Positions 44,145-54,698 of a DNA stretch of 64,000 nucleotides are shown one piece after another. Position 1 is the first letter of the stretch, and every line of letters begins with the position of its first letter. The notes below the pieces were generated by a model. The model saw nothing but the letters and a program-made list of their open reading frames with translations. It was not told where the DNA came from and did no database searches. Position numbers and translations under genes: made by a program. Origin of the DNA: Capronia americana (Eukaryota > Ascomycota > Eurotiomycetes > Chaetothyriales > Herpotrichiellaceae); contig JADWQD010000023.1 in NCBI GenBank assembly GCA_016110215.1, forward strand, positions 124,001-188,000, written 5' to 3'.

Positions 44145-44912
44145 ATGACTGCGGATTACCTTACATTCAAGCACGAACTCCCGTCGTCGACAGAAAAGGA
44201 TGCGGATGTTACCATCAAATCTGGCTCGGCGTCGACATTTTCTGACGCCTCCCATGCAGCGACTCTACTCGATGCGTCCAGCTTCCACCCCGGCAAAATC
44301 CTGCATATCGCACAACGTGGTATAGGGACCCTCCGTCTCCCTGTACCATCGTCAGAGCTTGTCACCGACATTTTCCACGAGGACGGCAGCGTGGCATATA
44401 CTTCAACGAGAGCCAAGAAATCGTCCGGCAGCGCAGTTCTCAGTCATCCGAAGCTAGGGGACCTGATCAGCACAACGTACTTCTGGGGCCCGAGGCGTCC
44501 GCCGATCCTCAAGCTGCTCGAAGGTCAAGATGGCGCGGATACTATCACAGTCAATGGGAAATGTATCTCTCGAACAATTAACTTTACCACTCCTGACGGT
44601 CGCGTATTCGAATGGAGTTACGCGTGCGCGAAGGACACCAATGGCAAGAAGGTGAATGTCATCGCTCTGAGAGAAAAGGAGACGGGGAAGGTTCTTGCTC
44701 AGTTGAACAGAGGCGAAGGGACTCGCACGGAAGGAACCTCGAAATGTACTGCCGGCAATGGTGGACAGCTCCTTCTCGACCAGGAGGCCACAAGCCATGT
44801 GGATGAGGCATTGATTGTGGCGACATGTTTGATGATGCTCAAGAAGGAGATTGACCGCAGACGGGGTATGCAGATGGCCGTCATACTTGCTGTAGCATCA
44901 GGCGCGAGTTGA
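44145..44912 (+). CDS. Conserved-looking fungal protein of unknown function (255 aa)
   Basis: ATG at 44145 (MTADYLTFKHELPSSTEKDA) is chosen. The frame is open to 43824 (ATT-ATT-CCA type codons after an ATT/ATA-like start), but the upstream part is atypical. The protein is mostly beta-strand with repeated short strands (ILHIAQRGIGTLRLPVP; GRVFEWSYACAKDTNGKKVN; VIALREKETGKVLAQLNR). It ends in a helix with hydrophobic patches (HVDEALIVATCLMMLKKEID; GMQMAVILAVASGAS). The strand-helix order recalls the tubby/scramblase-like fold found in several fungal families, but no motif proves it. Intronless. Confidence 0.7.
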   Translation: MTADYLTFKHELPSSTEKDADVTIKSGSASTFSDASHAATLLDASSFHPGKILHIAQRGIGTLRLPVPSSELVTDIFHEDGSVAYTSTRAKKSSGSAVLSHPKLGDLISTTYFWGPRRPPILKLLEGQDGADTITVNGKCISRTINFTTPDGRVFEWSYACAKDTNGKKVNVIALREKETGKVLAQLNRGEGTRTEGTSKCTAGNGGQLLLDQEATSHVDEALIVATCLMMLKKEIDRRRGMQMAVILAVASGAS

Positions 44913-45253
44913 GAGTCCTTTTGCATGAGAGAGAAGTCCGAACCACCGTCGGGGCGACCTTATATATATGTGGAGCTCAAATGGTACTACAGTGACAGCT
45001 CACTCTTAATCGTTGTCATAGTCATTAAGGGATGTAGCAGACCAGCACAGTGGCCGTGCCCTGTTGTCTGTTGCCTAATTACTGCGTGCTCGCGGCGAAG
45101 CGGCTGCTGAAGAAAGTTTGATCCTCCATAGACAATTCTACAGGCGATCTATCGGGCCGTGAACCGCAATTTGCCGCGCCTTCAACCCCCAGCTTCCATT
45201 TTTCGGTCCCTACGACGGTCAAATGCAGTATGGGCTGAAGAGCCTTGCCCAAG
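44913..45253. other. Intergenic region
   Basis: 341 bp with no gene; 3' flank of the unknown protein and promoter of the Gemin2 gene. Confidence 0.6.
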
Positions 45254-46459
45254 ATGTCGCGCAAAAGACGCAATACTTCGTCACCCGAGCCGGAAGACTC
45301 GCCGCCCCCTCCCGAGCGAAGCAGCACGCGGGTTACCCAGCTCGACTACGAGTCGGAAGAAGAAAGCCGTGAGACTCCTCGTTTCAACGAGCGCGTTGGA
45401 CAAGCTGGCGCTTTCCCTGGGCTTGGAGCTGACGACGATGAGCCCTTCTACGGCCCTGCCAGTGACGGCATTGACTATTTGAGAATGGTGCGGTAAGTAC
45501 GGTCATGTCAGGGCAATACTGCCTGGTGCTGAGTCTCTTTTTTCAGGTCATGCAAAAGTTCGGGCTGACGACGCAAACTATCCACTAGGTCCGAGGCCAA
45601 ATACGTCCCGCACATCTTGACAGCACCGGTAGCATGGGCGCAGCAAGAGGTTGGCCAAGGAGACGGGAAGCTTGGAGAAGGAGGATACTATGACGACGGC
45701 GCATATACGGCGACCTACAACAGATCTACAGCTGTTGAACCAGCCTCGTCTCTTCCACCCGCGCAGACACGATATTACGATGCTCTCCTCGCGCAATTCA
45801 AACTCCTTCGAAAGACTCTGCGATGTTCCCCTCCATTATCAGCGGTCCAAACGCTCCGACCGGACCAATTCATATCATTCCCCGAAAATACGAACAAGGT
45901 CCGGACGCAGTGGGTAGACCATATACTTTCGACAGATCCCCATCCTGTTCAGCTGGCGTGCATGGACTCGGACACAGTGGTGGAACTAGTCAGGTTCTTG
46001 GTAATGAAGTTGGAGAAAATGCTGTGGACGGAGGATCAGATCAAGGTAGCACGGGTTGGTGCTTGGGTTTGGGCAATTCTAGGCAAGTGCCGTGATCGTG
46101 GTGAGCTGTCGAGCGAGGAGATAGCAGATCTGAGGCAGCTGGCGCAGATGGCGCTTTACTTGAAAGGGGACCATCATCCTGCGGACGTAGATGTCGACGA
46201 CGAAGATGGGACGGTAGAGGGAACAGCGCATGAAGACGAGTCTGCGAGGGATAACACAAATGAGCCAGATGTGAGCCATTCAAAGGGAGAGGTGCCGATG
46301 ACGGGAAAGCCAGAAGAAGGCGGTCTGAGGCGGCAGAAGTTGCTAAGCACAACCTTGGACATGATAGTGACGATCGTGGGCGAGGTTTATGGCCAAAGAG
46401 ATCTGCTTGATGCTCGGACGATATGGCTTGATCGAGGCAATGAGATGAAAACAAGTTGA
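45254..46459 (+). CDS. Gemin2/Brr1-family snRNP assembly protein, 2 exons
   Basis: Exons 45254-45492 and 45589-46459 (369 aa), with a 96-nt intron (gtaagt...ctag). The splice restores DYLRMVRSEAKYVPHILTAP, the signature around the start of the Gemin2 fold. A helical domain (VRTQWVDHILSTDPHPVQLA; WVWAILGKCRDRGELSSEEI) and an acidic insert (DVDVDDEDG) follow. Gemin2 holds the Sm protein ring during U snRNA assembly; the yeast counterpart is Brr1. The N-terminal 70 residues are disordered and S/P/E-rich, as usual. The start at 45254 (MSRKRRN) is used; the frame runs 3 codons further up only through a TTG. Confidence 0.85.
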
Positions 46460-46663
46460 CCTGCTGCCGCACAGTAACTGAGAGATTCTCAATCGGACCA
46501 CAACCACGGCACCCTGCATCTAACACAGCCTGCCTCTGTCTCACATTGCAACGTCGCCAACAAACAATCCCTCCTATTCTACCCCGGCACCCGACCCTGG
46601 ATTTGGAAGCTGCACCTCACACTTATCAACCTGCTGCATGGTTACACGAATTCCTCTCCCGTC

Positions 46664-47934
46664 ATGACGAGATCATCTCCCTCGCTGGTCCTCTTCGCAT
46701 CTGTCGTCCTCCAGGTCACCATGGGAGACCACAACCCTGACATCTCCAATGGGACCTGCTACTACTACGATGGTTACGAGGCAGATTCAAGGTATATTCC
46801 GTGCGGCAACGCGGCTCTTGGCCCCAAGGTATGCTGCGAGAGTCTGGATATGTGCCTCTCGTCAGGTGCTTGCTACAATGCGCAATGTAGGAACCTTCCG
46901 TCTGTTTTGATGTTTGCAGAGGACTCATGATTCGCAGATGGAGTGACTTATCTTGCCGGTTGCACTGTGCAAACGTACGACGATCCAATATGCCCCCGGA
47001 AAACATTTGAAGGTATGCATGAGCTACATTGAATGCCACCATCAGCGCTGATGGCCTTCTAGATGAACAATGGGTTGGACTGGTCTACTGCAATGGAACT
47101 TCAAATCAATGGGTCGCATGTGACGAGAAAGAGACGGGCTCGACCACAGTTACCAAACCATCGTACTGCTGGTGTCCGGATGAAGACTCGAGGACTGTTG
47201 CCTTCAGCGACTCGTCCGTCCTCAGGAATATCATGTCCTTGCCGGCAACCAAGGGGCAAACTGTCACATGGAAAGACGCAGACGCGTGGACGACGGAACA
47301 TTCTCTGGCTTCAGCCATGGGCTTCTCTTCGGAAACGGACACAACCACTAGTACTTCTTCCTCGAGCAGCTCGAGCTCAACGGGTAGCTACTCAACTCCG
47401 ACATCGCCTGCACCCACGAGTCAAGGACCCAGCGCGACCGCATCTTCATTTTCGACCTTTGCAGCACCTGCAGCCACGTCGTCCCCACCAGCGACCAGCT
47501 CCGGCTTAAGCACTGGAGCAAAAGCCGGAATCGCACTGGGCGCAGTGATCGGGACAGCAGTCGTTGCGCTCCTGGCGTGGCTAATATACGCGTGCATGCG
47601 GCGGAGATCGCAAAAGAACGAAGCCAAGGCAGAAGAACCCCCACCGATGCGAGAGCCTACCCTTCCGCAAGTCGAGCGCCGACCAACCGACCCCGACTTG
47701 AGAAGTCCGGCCTGGTCGGGTCACAAATCGGAACTCCCAGCGGACGAGAGCGTGACGAGCATGAGTACTTCGGCGCCAGTGTACCACGAGTACGCTTACC
47801 AGCAGAGACCAGATAGCATGACCAGGTCAGAAGTTGAGGGAAGTCCAGCGAAAACGTCACCTCTGAGGCCAACGCACGATGGAGGATTGAGAGTGCCTGG
47901 ACAGAACGGGACATTTTACGAGATGGCGGGATAA
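46664..47934 (+). CDS. Cys-rich single-pass surface protein, 3 exons
   Basis: Exons 46664-46886, 46938-47012 and 47063-47934 (389 aa). An N-terminal signal peptide (SSPSLVLFASVVLQV) is followed by an ectodomain of about 120 residues with many cysteines (CCESLDMCLSSGACYN; PSYCWCPDED) and N-glycosylation sites. Then come a Ser/Thr/Pro/Ala stalk (about 180-245), a membrane span near 253-276 (GIALGAVIGTAVVALLAWLIYAC), a basic stop-transfer RRR and a cytosolic tail of about 110 residues. This is the plan of fungal wall-stress sensors and mucin-like receptors, without a recognisable WSC domain. Such proteins are common in Pezizomycotina. Ligand unknown. Confidence 0.85.
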
Positions 47935-48488
47935 GGGAAGAGGATGCACGCAGAGACATGTAACCGGATTGAGTCCTCGCGCCTTCTTTGCAACAGATAC
48001 TCATGCCTTGGGAATGACAAGGCTCCATTTTAAGCTCAAGCGCTGCGAATGCGCGCAAATACTATGTATGAACTCAACACTGCATAGGGTACCTGTACCT
48101 AGTAGTTACGCCCGCCCTTCCTCAGCCTTGTGCTGCGTGCAGCATCCGATGCGAGCCGTTTGAATCGGCGCTCCCCACGCGGGCTTCGGCAACACAACCT
48201 GGCATCCTGTGTGCGGGGGATAGGATATGTACCATGAACGGATAGATGTATCGTGTAGCATCCACGAGCATTGAAGCAATCAAGCACTGTTGCGTGAGAG
48301 GAAGAACTTTTTCGTTCTCAACAATAGGCCAATTCTCGCTTTCTCCGTGTGAACTTTCCATTTCCATTTCCATTAGGATAACCGTTTGCATTCTGCATTC
48401 ATTGCCGTCCCCGGGGGCCCTTCATTGACTCCCCGCAAGCAATCATACGTACATACATACCTGGTACTCTTTCCCCGGCGTCCCCAAA
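47935..48488. other. Intergenic region
   Basis: 554 bp between two plus-strand genes; no gene or element recognised. Confidence 0.6.
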
Positions 48489-49066
48489 ATGACATCGACA
48501 TACACGGGCGCGGTCGCCTCGAGTGCGAACCTCGACCCGCGCATCGTGCCCTTCTTCGAGAATTTCTACAAAGTCAGCGACACGCCCGAGGCGCACGACG
48601 CCTACGTGGCCTCGTTCCTCCCCGACGCCGACTTCGTCATGGGCACGAAAGCCACGCGCGGGGCCGAGGGCATCCGCGCGCTCCGCGAGGGTTTGTGGAC
48701 CGGCCCCGTCCAGCGGCGGAAACATACGCTGGTCAAGATATTCCCGTTCGGCAGTGCCGGCGAGGAGGCCAGGGAGGTCATGCTGTACGGGAGTGTCGAG
48801 TATGGCTTGAAGAACGGGAAGGAGTTGACTGTGCAGTGGGCCGCGCGCGCCGTGTTGGGCGAGTACGACGGCGGGTTGAGGTTCAAGTTTTATCAGGTTT
48901 ATTTGGTGAGTGTTCCACCCCCGGGGGTCCTCTCGCTCTCTCCGAGCATGTTGCTGGAAGGGGATGGAACTTTGAGGTCGAGGTGCACTTGGAGCTGGCT
49001 AACGTGAGATAATGTTTGTTGGTATAGGATTCCGCGTCTGTAACGAATGCCCTAAAGGATGACTAG
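48489..49066 (+). CDS. NTF2/SnoaL-like small protein, 2 exons
   Basis: Exons 48489-48905 and 49028-49066 (151 aa), with a 122-nt intron (gtgagt...atag). The last exon adds DSASVTNALKDD. The fold signature is an N-terminal helix (RIVPFFENFYKVSDTPEAHD), AYVASFLPDADFVMG, GIRALREGLW, then crossing strands (MLYGSVEYGLKNGKELTVQW; GGLRFKFYQVYL). Fungal members are small enzymes or binding proteins of unknown role, some beside secondary-metabolism genes. No cluster is evident here. Strong GC bias in the first 150 codons reflects codon use, not foreign origin as far as can be seen. Confidence 0.8.
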
Positions 49067-49286
49067 GAGAATAGACGGAAAGAGAATTCAACACTGGACC
49101 GGCCAAGTCTTGGTTGGTCGTACATATCTTGTCTCGTCTTGCTGGTCGGTTGTATTCATCTATCCTTTTTGGATCTCTTAATCCACCGCCTACTCACAGT
49201 GGCCTATTGATCGACCCCGGAATAGCCATTCGGGGCGACTCTTTAATTAACAACAGATCATCTGTACCTCCCTGCACATAGCTTCT

Positions 49287-51001
49287 TTACGGCCTCAATC
49301 TCTGGGGGTCTCTCGGGAACGGCGTCGCCTGCCTCACATTGTCCAAGCCAAGGAAGAACATGACGATCCGGTTCAAGCCCAACCCACCACCAGCGTGGGG
49401 TCGACACCCTTGTCTGAATGCATTGACATAGTCCTGAAATCCCTCAGAGTCCGGGTCGACACCTTTCGCACGCATCGACGCTTCCAAATCTGTTGCATCA
49501 TTGATACGCTGTGCACCGGACATGATCTCCTCTCCGCGCATGAAGAAGTCGTATGAATTGCTCAATTTGGGGTCTGTGGGATGCGGCTTGGTGTAGAACG
49601 GCCGGACTACCATGGGGAACTCGTCGAGGACGTAGAAATCAGTGTCGTATTTCTCTCGGATGATTTGTCCCAACTTCTTCTCCTGCGCGGTCGTCAAGTC
49701 TGTGACGTAGTTGTCCTGCTCCGTTGTGTCAACGCCGGCGTCTCTCAACAACTTGATGCCGTCAAAGTATTTCAGGCGCAGGGCTTTGCCGTCTTTGAGA
49801 TGGAAGTCTCCCGCTCGAGGAAACGACTTCTTCACCACGGCGATCTCGTCCTTGTACCGGGCGTACAATTCGTTGACAATGAAGACAATCAGTTGCTCGG
49901 CGAAGTCGAGGACTTCGTGGTAGTGGTGGTTGAAGACCATTTCGAAATCCAGGCCGGTGAACTAAAGTACGGTCAGGATGGCGAGCCGGTGAAAGACAGG
50001 GGGGCAAGAAAACGTACCTCGGTCATGTGTCGATGAGTATTGCTGTTCTCTGCTCTGAAGACCGGTCCAATCTCGAACACCGACTCGCAATCGCCAGCAA
50101 TGAGCATCTGCTTGTACAGTTGTGGCGACTGCGCCAAAAAGGCACTCTTTCCGAAATAATTGTTCACTTCGAAGACACCACTGCCACCCTCGGTTGCCGC
50201 ACCGAGCAGCTTGGGCGTGTTGAACTTCCTCGATCCTGACTTCCTCATGTACTCTTCAAATAAGCTCTCTACGCCTGAGGATATGGTGAAGATGGCCTGG
50301 TTACATTCCGTCTGTAGATCGATCACTCGATTGTCGAGCCGGGTTTTCAAAGTGACGATGGGTGCTCCCTCCGCGTCAACCTCTCCTTCCTTTTCTTGTG
50401 CTGGCGGTGGTCGTTCAGCATCCTTGACTTGCATTGGGATCTGTTCAGCTGCGGAAGAGACAAGGTAGATCTTGTGGACATGTAACTCGAGGTTGCTTAT
50501 CGAGGCGGAGGCGACTGGCGGATCAGGCTTCTTGACCAGACCAGTGACTCGAACAAAGGAGTTGATGTTGATGCCCACAGCCCATTTGACCATTTGCTTC
50601 GATACGCTGTCTCCTGTGGCTGCGACGACTGCTTGGATTGTTTTCCCTTGTTGTCTGAGCATGAGGAAAGCGAGTTTCGCACTCTGGCTCCTGCTGTTAT
50701 GAATCCTGACAATAATGGTGACCTCCTTGTCGACATGCTCGTCTCCGAGCTTCTTGAGGTGGGTAATCTCAACCGCATCCTGCGGTACCGGGCCATAGTT
50801 GTCTGTCGCGGTATCTTCTGCGGCTTGAGCCTGTTGCATTGCTTTCTGCTCTGCCTCCTTGGCCTTCGCAGCGGCCTTCTTTGCAGCCTTTTCGGCCTCC
50901 TTTTGTGCTTTCTTCAAAGCGTTCTTCGAGGGTGCGCCGTCGGCCGAGACATTGGGGTTGTCTTTCGCGTGCGTTGGTAATGAAGCTTCCTTGTTCTCCA
51001 T
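49287..51001 (-). CDS. DPS1: Aspartyl-tRNA synthetase, cytoplasmic, 2 exons
   Basis: Exons 51001-50018 and 49961-49287 (552 aa), with a 56-nt intron (gtacgt...ttag). The enzyme charges tRNA-Asp in the cytosol. Parts in order: an N-terminal Lys/Ala-rich RNA-binding helix typical of eukaryotic enzymes (KKAQKEAEKAAKKAAAKAKE), the OB-fold anticodon domain (VTIIVRIHNSRSQSAKLAFL), motif 1 region (LFEEYMRKSGSRKFNTPKLL), motif 2 (FRAENSNTHRHMTEFTGLDF, cut by the intron) and motif 3 (GGGLGLNRIVMFFLGLDNVR) with the family ending FPRDPQRLRP. Length and motif order fit well. No mitochondrial presequence is seen. Confidence 0.95.
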
Positions 51002-51300
51002 GACGATGGTGCTGAGGTATGAGCAAATACAATGAAGAGAAGAGAGAGCACCGCCGCACGAATGAGTGAATTGTTGACGAGAATGCGACGTGAGTCACGA
51101 GAGGTAAAGTTCAAAGTGGGCTGTTCGAAAAGTTCATGGCGGGGTTCATCAATTGGAGGCCGGCAGCCTTGTAGAGCATGCGGAGCCTTATGTACTGCCC
51201 CATGTGCCCGTCTCGTGTCTCAATCCATGTATGTGTCTGAACGCTACAGGGTATCTTGTATGCTCATAAGTATTCGTCAACAATCGTAATCCGGCTCTTG

Positions 51301-53166
51301 TCATGGCTCCATCTCGGCGAGGGTCATCCGTGTCGATGCGTCCTCGGCGACCCATGTCTCGATCCTCTCAACTACATCGGCAACCGTCTTCGCGTATGTG
51401 TCTGAAATGTTGAACATCGAGGTATGCGCCGTGACTTCGTCGATACCCTCGAAGTACACCCGGATCCAGGTGTCGTCAGGCTTGCCGGTGGTCGGATCCT
51501 TGGGTGGAAGAGCACAAAATTTGCGGTCCTTTAGCTTCCTCACTTCCTGCGGCTTACTTTCTCTCTCCGCGTGCAGCTGTCTGTCATAGTTCTCAGGATT
51601 GAGTATTGATGTTGCAGCTCGCTTTTTTTGTTCTTTTCGCACTCGAACCTCTTGGGTTTGTGCTTGCTTCTTGGTCTTCTCCTCTTGCTTGAGCTTGTTC
51701 CGTTGCCGTCTCTCAATCAGTTCCTGACGTCCTCTCAGGGATTCCTCCCTGTCTTTGACTGCTCTCTCGTATGCCTTGACCCTGCGGTCATGTTCATTTC
51801 GAAGTAGCTTCACGATATCCTCCTCTTTAAACAGCCCGGCGTCAAATTCTGCGGGTGGCGCCGGCAAGGGTGGAAGCGGCGGCAACAACCCAAGCTCTGC
51901 TGATCCCGGGGGTAAGGAACTGACACTTGCATCCGTCGCCGAGGATGAGTTAGCTTGCTCACTGCGGGTCGTGGCAGGCGTGAGTTCTGGAGGATCCGGA
52001 TCGATGTTCAGTTCGGCGATGTCTTTGACGGTCAGCTCGCCGTCCCGATGCTCCTCTAGTGAGATTCGTGGACTCGACACGTTCGAAGGACGAAGGCTCT
52101 CCCCTGACGACCGGCGTGTAGACGTCTCTTGCACCTCACTTGTCGGGGGCTCAAGTAGACCAGGCCCAGTGCTTGGTGAAGGCGATCGCTCCTTGACCGG
52201 TCCCGTGCTCGTGGAGTAGTAGTTGACGAACCTCACTCGCCTCATGAACTTGCCATCTGGCGTCCTTGGTTTCGCTGTCTCGTCAATGTCTTCCAACGCA
52301 CGAACGGCGTTGAAGCGCCTTTTCAAGCCCGAATAGTCCGCAAGGCAGCCGCCGAACTCGAGGTGAGAAGAGACGTAGTCTCCAGCCGCTTTGGCGAGCT
52401 CGCCACAGTGCTTGTTCCAGAAGTACCAGAACCTTCGCAGCTTACCCGTTCTGTCCGTGAGAATAATGTCGTTTGCATATGTTGGGTTATAGGTAGGACC
52501 TGGAGGTCCTGTATCCAAGAATACTTTTGGATCCGCGGGCGGCAACACCAAAGGCTGCGGAGGCGGCCGGAAGAGACTTGCAATGCCCGTGCCCACAACG
52601 CCAGGATGCATCCCCAGAAAGGGTGTGTCGAAAGCGATGAGCCCCAGAATGCGATGCTGGAACAGCTCATTGCTACCTGCAGGCGAATTGGAAGGGATCA
52701 AGACCACTTCTGCAGCCAGGATGCCTCCCAGACTGTGGCCTACCAGGATGATATCCGTCTTGCTCGATTCGTGAGGCGCGAGCCAATTGCTAAAGTCATC
52801 GCGGGCGAAAGAGATGTTCTTCCGCGACTTGTAACGCGGGTAAATCTTTGTGTAGACCACATGAGTTTCTGCTAACGCGGGAGTAAGCCGGGCATGGACA
52901 TGAGTCGGGAAGCTTTGAAAGCTGGTCTCCGTTCCAAGGAAGCCATGGATGTATATGATCAACAGCGTTCGGCGATTGTCGCCGGGGCTCTCAACAGGAC
53001 GGAGAGATCGTGTCGATGAAGCTCGTGAATCCTGCAAGCCGCCTGGATAGGGATACGAAGATGGATTGAGACGAGGTGAATGCATTGGCGAGAGATGGTT
53101 TGGGGTGCTATTCAAACCAGGCGTCGCATTCCTTGGAGGGAGTGGAGGCTGTTGGCTTTCTGTCAT
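51301..53166 (-). CDS. Alpha/beta-hydrolase (DUF676-like serine esterase/lipase)
   Basis: Single exon, 621 aa, from the ATG at 53166 (MTESQQPPLPPRN); the frame continues upstream through a GTG only. The fold shows an oxyanion-turn motif HGFLG (about residues 74-78) and the nucleophile elbow GHSLGG with Ser145. The Asp and His of the triad cannot be assigned by eye. The C-terminal half is low-complexity, P/S-rich, then a long charged coiled coil (about 470-560) and a Trp-rich end. Fungal relatives are linked to lipid or GPI turnover, but no specific role is shown. Divergent from VAM7 with 270 bp between starts. Confidence 0.85.
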   Translation of the reverse strand: MTESQQPPLPPRNATPGLNSTPNHLSPMHSPRLNPSSYPYPGGLQDSRASSTRSLRPVESPGDNRRTLLIIYIHGFLGTETSFQSFPTHVHARLTPALAETHVVYTKIYPRYKSRKNISFARDDFSNWLAPHESSKTDIILVGHSLGGILAAEVVLIPSNSPAGSNELFQHRILGLIAFDTPFLGMHPGVVGTGIASLFRPPPQPLVLPPADPKVFLDTGPPGPTYNPTYANDIILTDRTGKLRRFWYFWNKHCGELAKAAGDYVSSHLEFGGCLADYSGLKRRFNAVRALEDIDETAKPRTPDGKFMRRVRFVNYYSTSTGPVKERSPSPSTGPGLLEPPTSEVQETSTRRSSGESLRPSNVSSPRISLEEHRDGELTVKDIAELNIDPDPPELTPATTRSEQANSSSATDASVSSLPPGSAELGLLPPLPPLPAPPAEFDAGLFKEEDIVKLLRNEHDRRVKAYERAVKDREESLRGRQELIERRQRNKLKQEEKTKKQAQTQEVRVRKEQKKRAATSILNPENYDRQLHAERESKPQEVRKLKDRKFCALPPKDPTTGKPDDTWIRVYFEGIDEVTAHTSMFNISDTYAKTVADVVERIETWVAEDASTRMTLAEMEP

Positions 53167-53436
53167 GTCGGCAGAGATGAATGGCAGACCAAAGCATTTC
53201 TCTGAAAAAAAGCGTCTGGGTGTGCCAACTGTACAAACAAGTCCGAGGACCAAGCATGTTTATGCCGAGTGACGAGGCGCTTGCGACCAGCGGTGATGTG
53301 GCTGTGACGCTCCTCCAACGATTCCGCGACCACGACGGCGACGTCACTTTGCATGTTGCATCATCTTGCGCGCTTCACAAGGCTGCAACTCTCAACTCTC
53401 ACAAACCATCAACAAGTAGGTTCTTGCTCAGCCATC
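53167..53436. promoter_or_regulatory. Compact bidirectional promoter between the hydrolase and VAM7
   Basis: Only 270 bp separate the two divergent ATGs, so both promoters and leaders must share this stretch. No known site is recognised in it. Confidence 0.6.
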
Positions 53437-54540
53437 ATGGCACCACACGTCGAGATATCGATACCTAACACAACCGTTTCTGAAGGCTCCAAGCCGTACA
53501 CACTCTACAACATCACCCTCCGCTTACCTCTCCGTTCATTTACAGTCCAGAAACGCTACTCCGACTTCCTCGCTCTACATTCGGGTCTAACAGACCAAGT
53601 TGGCACCCCTCCGCCGTGCAGTCTCCCCGGGAAGTCGTGGTTCTCAAAAACAGTTTCGAACCCGCAGCTCACCGAGGAGCGCCGTCACAGCCTCGAAACA
53701 TACCTCAAAACCATCAACGAATGCGACGACTCGAGATGGCGCACGACTAGCGTTTGGCGCGCCTTTCTTAACCTCCCCTCCTCGCTCGCAAACAGCACGT
53801 CAAGTAAAGCCGGCGCGTTACACTCCATCATCTCAGGTCCTGGTGGAGGAGGTGCGCCGATCACAGACCCGGTGATATGGCTTGACGTGCACCGTGACCT
53901 GAAAGCACAGTTACAAGACGCTCGGCTGAACCTGACGAACCGGGATCAAGCCACCACAACGCAGAAACAGCATGAAGCTGGTGCTGCCGCGAAGAGCCAC
54001 CTGGTGAAAGCTTCAGGGCTTATATCGGCACTGGAAGAAGGGTTGGCAAATATCCAGAAAGGCGCGAACGATGGGTGGGGAGGGCAGAAACTGGGAGATG
54101 GCGAGCTACGGAGGCGGAAAGATCTCATCGCATCGGCAAAGAAGGACAGAGACGGGCTGGAGAATCTGTTGAATGCCATGGCCACGAAATCCAAGCTTGA
54201 TCAGACTGTCGCTTCCATGCAGCAGACCCAGGAACTGATGGGTAGTGCTCACAACAACAAGCCGAAAGTTGGTGGCGGTAGAGTCCTCGGGAAGGAGACC
54301 ACCGAGACGCGCGAACTCGACAACCAAGGCGTCCTGCAACTGCAGAAGCAGAAGATAGCGGACCAAGACCTCGATGTAGAGGAGCTACGGAAGATCGTCC
54401 AGCGGCAGAAAGAGCTAGGCATCGCCATCAACCAAGAACTCGAGGTGCAGAACGACATGCTTAGGATGGTCGACGAAGATGTGGATAGAGTGCATGGGAA
54501 GATCCAGATCGCGAAGAGGAGAATTGGGAAGATATCGTAG
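53437..54540 (+). CDS. VAM7: Vacuolar SNARE Vam7 (PX domain plus Qc-SNARE)
   Basis: Intronless, 367 aa, ATG at 53437 (MAPHVEISIPNTTVSE). An N-terminal PX domain (residues 3 to about 115) carries the PI3P-binding Arg40 in KRYSDF, a PPPCSLPGKSW proline loop and RRHSLETYL. A long coiled linker follows. The C-terminal SNARE helix (about 305-365, IVQRQKELGIAINQELEVQN) carries a Gln consistent with a Q-SNARE zero layer. There is no membrane anchor, as in yeast Vam7, which is held on vacuoles through PI3P and acts with Vam3 and Vti1 in homotypic fusion. The frame is open upstream but only the ATG context at 53437 gives the family start. Confidence 0.93.
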   Translation: MAPHVEISIPNTTVSEGSKPYTLYNITLRLPLRSFTVQKRYSDFLALHSGLTDQVGTPPPCSLPGKSWFSKTVSNPQLTEERRHSLETYLKTINECDDSRWRTTSVWRAFLNLPSSLANSTSSKAGALHSIISGPGGGGAPITDPVIWLDVHRDLKAQLQDARLNLTNRDQATTTQKQHEAGAAAKSHLVKASGLISALEEGLANIQKGANDGWGGQKLGDGELRRRKDLIASAKKDRDGLENLLNAMATKSKLDQTVASMQQTQELMGSAHNNKPKVGGGRVLGKETTETRELDNQGVLQLQKQKIADQDLDVEELRKIVQRQKELGIAINQELEVQNDMLRMVDEDVDRVHGKIQIAKRRIGKIS

Positions 54541-54698
54541 CGCGATAGCTCGTTGTCATGATAGCGTTCATTCATTTTGCGTGCTCATCACATGTGGCCA
54601 CTGTGGGGTATCTCTGTAAAACAATAACTTTTTGAGGACAAGCAGGCTCGTGAAGACATATGCTCACATCCCAGGCGTAACAGGCAACTCCATCACAG

